Positions 44,028-50,264 of a stretch of 50,264 nucleotides of DNA are shown here, in pieces. A model generated the notes under the pieces. The model had not been told where the DNA came from, ran no database searches, and was given only the letters and a program-made list of their open reading frames with translations. The position numbers and the translations under genes are program-made. How positions within the stretch are numbered: position 1 is the first letter of the stretch; each line of letters opens with the position of its first letter. Source of the DNA: Halobacteriales archaeon QS_6_64_34. GTDB taxonomy: Archaea > Halobacteriota > Halobacteria > Halobacteriales > Haloarculaceae. Location of the stretch: positions 91,220 through 141,483 of the forward strand of contig PXRT01000017.1 of the NCBI GenBank assembly GCA_003020925.1, read 5' to 3'.

Positions 44028-45011
44028 ATGAGCGACAGCGACTCGGGCGGACCCAAACAGGTCTCTGACCCCGATTACCACAGCCAGAACCACACGGCGG
44101 CCCAGACCTGTGGGTGGACGGCCAACGCCCTGCGCGGGGAGGGGAAATGTTACAAGTACGCCTTCTACGGCATCGAATCGCACCGCTGTATCCAGATGAC
44201 GCCGGTCGTGAAGTGCAACGAGCGCTGTGTCTTCTGCTGGCGGGACCACGCCGGCCACGCCTACGAACTGGGCGATGTGGCGTGGGACGACCCCGCCGCC
44301 GTCGTCGACGCCTCCGTCGAGTTGCAGCGCAAACTGCTGTCGGGCTTTGGCGGCAACGACGAGGTCCCACGCGAGGTGTTCGACCAGGCGATGGAGCCCC
44401 GTCACGTCGCCATCTCGCTGGACGGCGAGCCCACGCTCTACCCCTATCTGCCGGAACTCATCGAGGAGTTCCACGACCGCGACATCACCACGTTCCTCGT
44501 CTCGAACGGCACCCACCCGGAGATGCTAGCCCGGTGTGACCCTACACAGCTGTACGTCTCCGTCGACGCGCCCGACCGCAAGACCTTCGATTCGACGGTG
44601 AAGGCCGTTGAGGACGACGCCTGGCACAACCTCATCGACACGCTGGACGTCCTGGCCGGGAAAGATGACACCCGAACCGTCATCCGGTCGACGCTCGTCC
44701 GGGACCACAATATGCACCATCCCGAGTGGTACGCGGCGATGTGTGACCGAGCCGACGCCGACTTCGTGGAGCTGAAGGCGTACATGCACGTGGGCCACTC
44801 CCGGGGCCGACTCGACCGGGAGTCGATGCCCAGCCACGAGGAGATTGTCGCGTTCGCCGAGGAGATGCAGTCGTTCCTCCCCGACCACGACACGATGAAG
44901 GACGTCGAGCCCTCTCGCGTTGCGATGCTCGCCCGGGAGAGCGATACGTGGGTGCCGAAGTTGCAGAAAGACAGCGAGTTCTGGGCCGACGACCCGCTAG
45001 CGGAGTACTAA
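44028..45011 (+). CDS. taw1: tRNA 4-demethylwyosine synthase (TYW1/Taw1)
   Basis: 327 residues from the ATG at 44028 (MSDSDSGGPKQVSDPDYHSQ); the longer ORF start lies in the A/T-rich leader. The radical-SAM Cx3Cx2C motif is in VKCNERCVFCWRDHAG. Further marks are ISLDGEPTLYPYLPELIEEF, LVSNGTHPEM and SVDAPDRKTFDS. The C-terminal part has VELKAYMHVGHSR. The enzyme condenses pyruvate with N1-methylguanosine at position 37 of tRNA-Phe to form the wyosine ring precursor, an archaeal and eukaryotic trait. It stands alone. Confidence 0.94.
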   Translation: MSDSDSGGPKQVSDPDYHSQNHTAAQTCGWTANALRGEGKCYKYAFYGIESHRCIQMTPVVKCNERCVFCWRDHAGHAYELGDVAWDDPAAVVDASVELQRKLLSGFGGNDEVPREVFDQAMEPRHVAISLDGEPTLYPYLPELIEEFHDRDITTFLVSNGTHPEMLARCDPTQLYVSVDAPDRKTFDSTVKAVEDDAWHNLIDTLDVLAGKDDTRTVIRSTLVRDHNMHHPEWYAAMCDRADADFVELKAYMHVGHSRGRLDRESMPSHEEIVAFAEEMQSFLPDHDTMKDVEPSRVAMLARESDTWVPKLQKDSEFWADDPLAEY

Positions 45012-45110
45012 GGCCACCCAGGTCGCCGACTGGCTGCGTGGTTCCTGGAAGGATACGAACCGGAGGGTCAAGCCTCGGGAACGGACGGAGAAGGCGGAAA
45101 TAATGACGGA

Positions 45111-45368
45111 ATGGTGCTGATAGACGACATCCGAATCACCGATTCAGAACCCGTGAGCGGTGCGACAAAGCGCAGCCAGAAGTTTCGACAACTCCACCGG
45201 AATTTCGGCCGGCTAGACGAGCGGGTCGTCGACGAGCAGAGAGAGGGATACGAGGAGGGCTCGCTCGTGTTTACGGACGGTACCTCAGTCCCGTTCACGT
45301 ATCAGGTTCTGGACGACCGAATCGAGAACACGATCGACGGCGAGACGTTCGTTCTGCAGGAAATTTAA
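45111..45368 (+). CDS. Small acidic protein, function unknown
   Basis: 85 residues starting MVLIDDIRITDSEPVSGATK. Mixed-charge and soluble, with RQLHRNFGRLDERVVDEQRE in the middle, and a beta-looking C-terminus, SVPFTYQVLDDRIENTIDGE. No cysteine and no membrane segment. The minus-strand ORF over the same bases is poor in acidic residues and taken as shadow. No family recognised. Confidence 0.5.
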   Translation: MVLIDDIRITDSEPVSGATKRSQKFRQLHRNFGRLDERVVDEQREGYEEGSLVFTDGTSVPFTYQVLDDRIENTIDGETFVLQEI

Positions 45369-45429
45369 GCAAACGCTCGCTGTCTGAGAGCTGCGAGCCG
45401 ACAGTCCGACTGCGAGTTGGATCCCTGTC

Positions 45430-46533
45430 TTATGACGGACTCTCTTGAGGCGTCGCCGTAATCGCATACACATAGTTGTCGGAACAGCCGAAGTACACGG
45501 TCCCGTTGTACACGAGCGGATTCGAGTGGACGTAGTCGTCGCGGATGTACCGCCAGCGCACCTTCCCGGTTTTCCTGTCTACTGCATTCATCGCGCTTGG
45601 GTCCCTGAAGCCCGCGTTTCCGAAGTACACCAGCCCGTTCTCGACCGCCGGGGCAGACAGCATGCTGCCATGCCCGAGATCAGTCCGCCAGTGGACGGTG
45701 CCGGTGGTCGCGTCGACCGCCTGGATTCTCGACTCGTTGTCGCCGTAGTACAGCGTCCCGTCGACGAGTGTCGGCCGCATGGAAAACCCGGTGTCGTTCG
45801 TGATCGTCCACGCTTCTGTCCCATCGTTTCGATAGAGCGCGTAGAACGGGCTCTCGAGGGAACTCCCGAAGTAAACGTGGTCGCCACCGACGCGTGCTCC
45901 GCCGATGATACTTGCGCCGGTGGCGACTGTCCACTTCCGGGAACCGACGCTCCCGTCGATAGCATAGAACGTTTGGTCCCGGGAGCCGACGTATACCGTC
46001 CCATCGGCGGCTACTGGGGTCGCGACGACACCTGCGTCGGTCTGATACCGCCACCGCTCCTCGCCGGACGCGGCGTCGACCGCATAGACGTGGCCATCCT
46101 CACTCCCGAAGTAGATAGTCCCGTCGGCGACAGTTGCACCCCTGCCGAGTTTGTCACCGGTCTCGAAGCGCCACCGTTCGGTCCCGTCAGTTTCGACGGC
46201 GTACAGGTTGGAATCCCAGCTCCCGACGTATATTGTTTCGTCGTATACAACCGGATTAAACGGGAGTTTATCGCCGATCTCAAATTCCCAGTCGATGGCA
46301 CCGCTGTCGGCGTGCAAGCTGTACAGCGTCCCGTCGTCGCTCGCGATGTAGAGCCGGTCATCGAGTCGTGCGGGTGACGATGCCACAGCACCACCGGTTC
46401 CGGTCCGCCAGCGACGGGCGCTCTCGTCGATGCGTGTGGCGATGGGCGTGGGCTCCCCATCATCGCTGCAGCCGCTGATGACGGCTGAAGTCCCTGCAAT
46501 AGTGGCGATAATCTGCCGCCGCGTGTGGCCCAT
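45430..46533 (-). CDS. PQQ-like beta-propeller repeat lipoprotein
   Basis: 367 residues. The signal (MGHTRRQIIATIAGTSAVISGC) is an RR-containing Tat-type signal with a lipobox cysteine at about residue 22. It is followed by about seven to eight blades of the PQQ-like repeat, each with patterns such as DDGTLYSLHADSGAIDWEFE, GSWDSNLYAVETDGTERWRF, GSEDGHVYAVDAASGEERWR and GSRDQTFYAIDG. Such propellers bind proteins or act as extracellular scaffolds; the methanol-dehydrogenase PQQ and metal ligands are not visible, so an enzymatic role is unlikely. Standalone gene. Confidence 0.88.
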   Translation of the reverse strand: MGHTRRQIIATIAGTSAVISGCSDDGEPTPIATRIDESARRWRTGTGGAVASSPARLDDRLYIASDDGTLYSLHADSGAIDWEFEIGDKLPFNPVVYDETIYVGSWDSNLYAVETDGTERWRFETGDKLGRGATVADGTIYFGSEDGHVYAVDAASGEERWRYQTDAGVVATPVAADGTVYVGSRDQTFYAIDGSVGSRKWTVATGASIIGGARVGGDHVYFGSSLESPFYALYRNDGTEAWTITNDTGFSMRPTLVDGTLYYGDNESRIQAVDATTGTVHWRTDLGHGSMLSAPAVENGLVYFGNAGFRDPSAMNAVDRKTGKVRWRYIRDDYVHSNPLVYNGTVYFGCSDNYVYAITATPQESPS

Positions 46534-46562
46534 TGATATCTCGTTTATCTTTGTTCGCTACT

Positions 46563-46790
46563 TCAGTCGAAGTTATCGTATTCAATCGATCCGGAGTTCC
46601 ACTCCTCGTCGTTGTCGTTGTTGGGAAGGATAATAAGCCGTTGGCGTCGCTGAAGGGAGCATCCGGATCGTCAACTGTCTCCCCGTCTTCACTCGCCAAG
46701 GCGACCGTCTCCCGGGGCTGGTCGGGGAGGTAATCGGTGACCTCCTCTACGACGCGCGGCGCTGACGACGACGTTCCAATTCTGGGACGA
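46563..46790 (-). pseudogene. Possible frameshifted remnant of a small acidic protein
   Basis: On the minus strand one frame reads VVEEVTDYLPDQPRETVALA and on to DDPDAPFSDANG, acidic and haloarchaeal in style, then loses this character. A +1 shift at about 46638 restores an acidic ending, NNDNDEEWNSGSIEYDNFD, before a stop at 46563. No start codon is found upstream in the first frame. It may be the tail of a lost gene or chance. Confidence 0.35.
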
Positions 46791-46837
46791 GTTCCACGTT
46801 CGATATGCTTATCCGGATATAGTTCGTATCGAAAGTC

Positions 46838-47488
46838 ATGGCTGAATCATCGGGACAGGCCGTCGGGCGCGACGAGCTGGCGACGCTGAAGCTCCTCGCG
46901 CTCGATGGCGCGCTGGACGAGCCGACGAAGGTCTCCTGTGCGGACCTGGCGGGGCGACTGGACGCCTCGAACCAGACGGCCTCCCGGCGCCTCCAGCGGC
47001 TGGAGGACGCCGGCTTCCTCGACCGCGACAAACTGGGCGACGGCCAGGAGGTCCACATCACGAGCGCGGGCGAGCGCCGCCTGCAGTCCGAGTACGCCGA
47101 CTACCGACGCATCTTCGAATCGGACGCCAGCGTCCACCTGCAGGGGCTGGTCACCTCCGGGATGGGCGAGGGGCGCCACTACATCACGCTGCCGGGCTAC
47201 ATGAAACAGTTCATCGAGCGCCTGGAGTACGAGCCCTTCGCGGGGACGCTCAACCTCGAACTGACCGAGGACAGCGTCCGCAAGCGCGCCCGACTGGGCG
47301 CGCTCGAACCCATCACCATCGAAGGGTGGGACGAGAGCGGCGACGGCGAGTACGAGCCGGCCCACGTCATCGCGCCGGAACGCACCCACCACGGCGAGGA
47401 GAAACTCGAAGTCATCGCGCCCGAGAAGCTGCGTGACGTCCTCGAACTCGAAGACGGCGACGAGGTGACCGTGCATGTCTCGGAGTGA
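46838..47488 (+). CDS. ribK: CTP-dependent riboflavin kinase with HTH domain
   Basis: 216 residues. The N-terminal winged helix (about 10-80) includes [21 protein letters not shown], and the C-terminal archaeal RibK/DUF120 barrel (about 90-215) contains [29 protein letters not shown] and [18 protein letters not shown] at the end. The enzyme phosphorylates riboflavin to FMN with CTP, the archaeal route. The HTH may make it an autoregulator, as proposed for fused RibK/RbkR proteins. It overlaps ribB by 14 bp. Confidence 0.93.
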   Translation: MAESSGQAVGRDELATLKLLALDGALDEPTKVSCADLAGRLDASNQTASRRLQRLEDAGFLDRDKLGDGQEVHITSAGERRLQSEYADYRRIFESDASVHLQGLVTSGMGEGRHYITLPGYMKQFIERLEYEPFAGTLNLELTEDSVRKRARLGALEPITIEGWDESGDGEYEPAHVIAPERTHHGEEKLEVIAPEKLRDVLELEDGDEVTVHVSE

Positions 47489-48152
47489 GTCCGCCGACGG
47501 CGACAGCGCGGCGGCCGCCCAGGCCGCTGTCGACGCCTTCGCTCGCGGGGAGCCGGTCCTGATTCACGACGCCGCCGACCGCGAGGGCGAGACGGACATC
47601 GTCTACCCGGCGGGGTCGGTCACGCCCGAGGCCGTCGCCCGGCTGCGCAACGACGCCGGCGGGCTGGTCTGTGTCGCCCTCTCCGACGCCGTGGCCGAGG
47701 CGCTCAAACTCCCGTTCATGCAGGACGTGCTCGACCATCCGACGAGCGCCGACCACGAACTCGCCTACGACGAGCACTCCTCGTTTTCGCTGACGGTCAA
47801 TCACCGTGATACGTTTACCGGCATCACCGACGACGACCGCTCGCTGACCATCACGGCACTGGCCGCGCTCGCGGCTGACCCCGACCCCGATAGATTCGCT
47901 GAGGAGTTCCGCTCGCCGGGTCACGTCCATCTGCTGCGGGCCGCGCCGAACCTGCTCGCGGACCGCGAGGGCCACACCGAGCTGGGCATCGCGCTGGCGG
48001 CGGCCGCCGACCAGCCCCCCGCCGTCGTCGTCTGTGAGATGCTCGACGGCGAGACCGGTGGTGCGTGCTCGCCCGCCGACGCGCGGGCCTACGCGGCCGA
48101 GGAAGGCCTCCACTACGTCGAGGGGCGGGCTATCGTCGCCGCGCTGAGTTGA
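47475..48152 (+). CDS. ribB: 3,4-dihydroxy-2-butanone 4-phosphate synthase
   Basis: 225 residues. Visible are [23 protein letters not shown] sequence (here [19 protein letters not shown], active-site acidic cluster), [22 protein letters not shown] with the catalytic region, [20 protein letters not shown] and [13 protein letters not shown]. It forms the four-carbon precursor of riboflavin from ribulose 5-phosphate. The ATG lies inside the ribK reading frame, so translation is coupled; with ribK it joins the first and last steps of FMN synthesis. Confidence 0.94.
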   Translation: MSRSESADGDSAAAAQAAVDAFARGEPVLIHDAADREGETDIVYPAGSVTPEAVARLRNDAGGLVCVALSDAVAEALKLPFMQDVLDHPTSADHELAYDEHSSFSLTVNHRDTFTGITDDDRSLTITALAALAADPDPDRFAEEFRSPGHVHLLRAAPNLLADREGHTELGIALAAAADQPPAVVVCEMLDGETGGACSPADARAYAAEEGLHYVEGRAIVAALS

Positions 48153-48164
48153 GTTCCGGAGCTG

Positions 48165-49015
48165 CTACTTCCGCTCGACCAGTGACGCCAGTTCGCTGAC
48201 GGTTCGCGACACCGAGGTCGTCACCGTCGCGCCGTCGCGTTCGACCGTGATATCGCCGACGATGTCGGCGACTGCGTCGTCCCGTAGCTCCGACTGGGTG
48301 TACTCGCGCAGCTCCCGGACGACGCTTGCGACGTCGCTCGCAGCGGCGTCGTCGGCCGCGTCCAGCGTCGTTTCCAGTCCGCGAACGTCGCCGTCCCGAT
48401 AGATGGCGCCGGCGAGCGTGGCGGCGTGGTCGAGCGGGGTGAGGTCGACCGACCCCCGGCCGCTACGGTCGAGTCTCGCCGGAACCCCCTCGTTGTCGGT
48501 GGGGTCCGGGAGCCGGCTGGCAAAGCGGACGGGGGCCTCGGAGCTGTCCTCGTAGGCGCCCCTGACCGGCTCGCCGATGGCCGGCGTCTCGCCGTTCGCC
48601 ACGTCGACGACATCGGCGACGGCCGCTTCGGTCCCGACGACGACGCGGTCCGAACCGAGCGCACCGACCCACGGGCCGTCCTCGGCGCGCAGCTCCGCCG
48701 CGAACACGACGCCGGCGTAGCCGCTGAACAGCTCCTCGCTACCGACGTCACCGAAGATGGTCGCCCGGTGGACCGTTTCGGGGTCTCTCCCCAAGTCGGC
48801 CTCGAGGTCCGAAAGCAGTTCGTCGACGTCTCGGGGACGGCCAGCGTCCTCGCCCGCCGTGTACTGTGCGTGCTGTTGCAGGGCGGCCGTCGTCAGCGTT
48901 CGGAGCCCGTCGTCCCGGCGGCCGACCCGGGCCGGCCCGCCGCCGTTCCGACTGCCGCCGCCGACGCGAGTCCGACGACGGCCTGGAGGGCGTCTCGTCT
49001 CGCTAGCTGTTTCAC
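48165..49015 (-). pseudogene. Frameshifted Tat-exported protein, function unknown
   Basis: The body (about 250 residues to 48165) is an acidic alpha/beta protein with RDVDELLSDLEADLGRDPE, then TIFGDVGSEELFSGYAGVVF and a C-terminal SVSRTVSELASLVERK. It has no methionine start of its own. A separate frame, shifted by one base, encodes from GTG 49015 a clean Tat signal: VKQLARRDALQAVVGLASAA, stopping at 48893. Joining the two by a frameshift near 48900-48930 gives one plausible exported protein. The ORF that runs upstream in the body frame instead is Arg/Gly noise. Either the gene is broken or the sequence has an error there. Confidence 0.6.
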
Positions 49016-49119
49016 GCCGGCTACTACTCACGACTAGACTTCAATGTACTGGAACGCCCGGTGGAGAAAACCCCGCTCCGATGGATACTTACTTGCCGGT
49101 CGTCCGCGAATCACGTTCT

Positions 49120-50148
49120 ATGTGTGTGCGTCCCTCGCGACGACAGCTGTTACAGACGCTCGGTCTCGCGACCGTCGGCGGACTAGCCGGCTGTTCTACA
49201 GGCGACCAGAAGCAGACGCCGACGGCCACGGGGACGCCGGTGGGGCCCGAACGGACGGGGGAGCTGCCGCCGTATGCCGACCTCGTGCCCGAGACCGAAG
49301 ACGTCGTGCTGGGCACGATGTTCGACCTCCAGGTCGACTCGGGCCACCGGGTCGGGAGCCCGCCCGAGGAGGTTCGGGACCCGCTCCGGTACAGTTCCAT
49401 GACGGCCGCCTACGTCGGGTCGCTGCTGGAGTTGAGCGTCTATGCCGGGACCGACTTCGGCTTCGAGACCCGCCGCCTCGACACCGCCGGGATACAGCGG
49501 GCGCTCGCGGTCGGCACCGTCGGGGTGCTCGAACTGCCGGTCGACCTCTCGGGGGCGATTGCGGACGCCGAAGACGGGCCCGGCACCGTCGAGTTCGAGG
49601 CCGAGGACCGCGCGGTCATCGACATGCCGGACGGCACTCGCGCCGGGCTCACGACCGACGCGGTGGTGTTTACGCCGCCGCGAGTCGAGACCGACTCGCC
49701 CGAGCGCATCCGCGACATCGTCGACGCTCGGGCCGGTGCCCGCCAGCCCAAACACGAGGCAGACGACGCGTTCGCGTCGCTGCTGACCGAGGCCGACGCC
49801 ACCGGGGCCGTCGCCTTCAGCTACGCCCCCGACGCCGCCCTCGAGACGCTGGCGGGAGAGACCACGCCGTCGAGCCCGGTCTCTATCCCGACCGAGGGGT
49901 TCGGTGTGGCGACCGGCGCCGTGTTCCAAATCGACCTCGCGAACGGCGACCCGCCCCAGCCCGCCAGCGGGTTTATGCGGTTCCCCGAGGACGACGATTC
50001 CCTCGACGTGGAGGCGGCGACCGAGTCGGTCGGCTCGGCGGCCACAGACCGCTCTCTCACCCGCGACGGCGGGACCGTCAGGGTCACCGGCAACTACGGC
50101 TGGGACGCGCTGGCCGAGTTCGAGGGGGACCTCCTGGACGATATGTGA
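49120..50148 (+). CDS. Tat-exported lipoprotein, function unknown
   Basis: About 342 residues from the ATG at 49120. The signal MCVRPSRRQLLQTLGLATVG (RR motif) runs to a lipobox GLAGC at about residue 26; then a Thr/Pro-rich linker to about 50, and an acidic mature domain with LETLAGETTPSSPVSIPTEG and ending in YGWDALAEFEGDLLDDM. An ATG at 49081 would add 13 residues in front of the RR motif and is less likely. It is divergent from the frameshifted Tat protein, with which it shares a promoter region of about 105 bp. No family recognised. Confidence 0.72.
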   Translation: MCVRPSRRQLLQTLGLATVGGLAGCSTGDQKQTPTATGTPVGPERTGELPPYADLVPETEDVVLGTMFDLQVDSGHRVGSPPEEVRDPLRYSSMTAAYVGSLLELSVYAGTDFGFETRRLDTAGIQRALAVGTVGVLELPVDLSGAIADAEDGPGTVEFEAEDRAVIDMPDGTRAGLTTDAVVFTPPRVETDSPERIRDIVDARAGARQPKHEADDAFASLLTEADATGAVAFSYAPDAALETLAGETTPSSPVSIPTEGFGVATGAVFQIDLANGDPPQPASGFMRFPEDDDSLDVEAATESVGSAATDRSLTRDGGTVRVTGNYGWDALAEFEGDLLDDM

Positions 50149-50193
50149 CCTCGGGATACGGAGTCGTGTTTAGTTTAGTAGAAAACGCGGAAG

Positions 50194-50264
50194 AGAGCCA
50201 GAAAGCCCCGGCTGGCTTCGGTCGGGGGGCTCGCTGCGCTCCTCGGCCGTCGGCCTGCGGTGCT
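50194..50264 (+). repeat. Dispersed haloarchaeal intergenic repeat, copy D
   Basis: Starts agccagaaagccccggc (from 50196), then a ctcgctgcgctcctcgg block and ctgcggtgct at the window edge. It is closest to copy C (22456-22529, minus), which has the same order agccagaaagccccgg, ctcgctgcgcgcctcgg, ctgcggtgct. Copies A and B form the second subtype. The window end cuts it. Confidence 0.65.

Overview
This window is chromosomal DNA of a halophilic archaeon (class Halobacteria; the gene set fits a Haloarcula/Haloarculaceae-type genome, but the genus is inference). The evidence is high GC with strong third-position G/C, very acidic proteins, Tat- and lipobox-bearing secreted proteins with D/E/T-rich linkers, TATA-box promoters with leaderless or very short leaders, and archaeal marker genes: Rpa2, a doublet histone, archaeal CCA-adding enzyme, TYW1-type wyosine synthase and CTP-dependent riboflavin kinase. 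Bacterial-type genes long resident in haloarchaea are also present: uvrC, NAD-dependent ligA and dhaK.

Layout. 1-3.9 kb: an ArnT/PMT-like glycosyltransferase, a lone dhaK and a lipoprotein. 4.0-4.4 kb: tRNA-Arg(GCG) with duplicated 3'-end fragments. 4.5-9.4 kb: a lipoprotein, then the information-processing block rpa2, histone, histone-deacetylase homologue and convergent cca. 9.5-11.7 kb: tRNA-Asn(GTT) and a CAT-anticodon tRNA, each followed by a copy of its own 3' end, with a truncated ORF, an HTH gene and a decayed region. 11.7-19.1 kb: a bacterio-opsin-activator-type regulator, uvrC, two small membrane proteins, a class V aminotransferase and ligA. 19.1-21.8 kb: an ABC-2 exporter and a 58-bp direct repeat. 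21.9-22.5 kb: a truncated nuclease-like pseudogene and a dense palindromic repeat island. 22.7-25.1 kb: metY-metX. 25.2-30.6 kb: small haloarchaeal proteins, panE, a sulfatase-superfamily enzyme and an Nfu protein.

31.1-43.5 kb is an apparent nitrogen-compound uptake and catabolism cluster: amidase, a complete SsuABC/ThiXYZ-like ABC importer with two different permeases, an NCS1 permease, a RidA-family protein lacking the catalytic arginine, an MFS transporter, a gamma-glutamyltransferase-family hydrolase without a signal peptide, an IclR regulator with an operator-like palindrome, and an HpcH/HpaI lyase. Its substrate is unknown. The best guess is an amide- or ureide-like compound, possibly passing through oxamate. 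44-50.2 kb: taw1, a PQQ-repeat lipoprotein, overlapping ribK-ribB, a frameshifted Tat-exported protein and a divergent lipoprotein.

No transposase, CRISPR array, rRNA or replication origin was recognised. The most unusual features are the tRNA 3'-end duplications behind all three tRNA genes, a related hairpin at two distant loci, a dispersed palindromic repeat whose copies also lie at both window ends, a membrane-segment-coding tail in frame behind the TAG stop of the sulfatase-like gene, and the 31-43 kb catabolic cluster.
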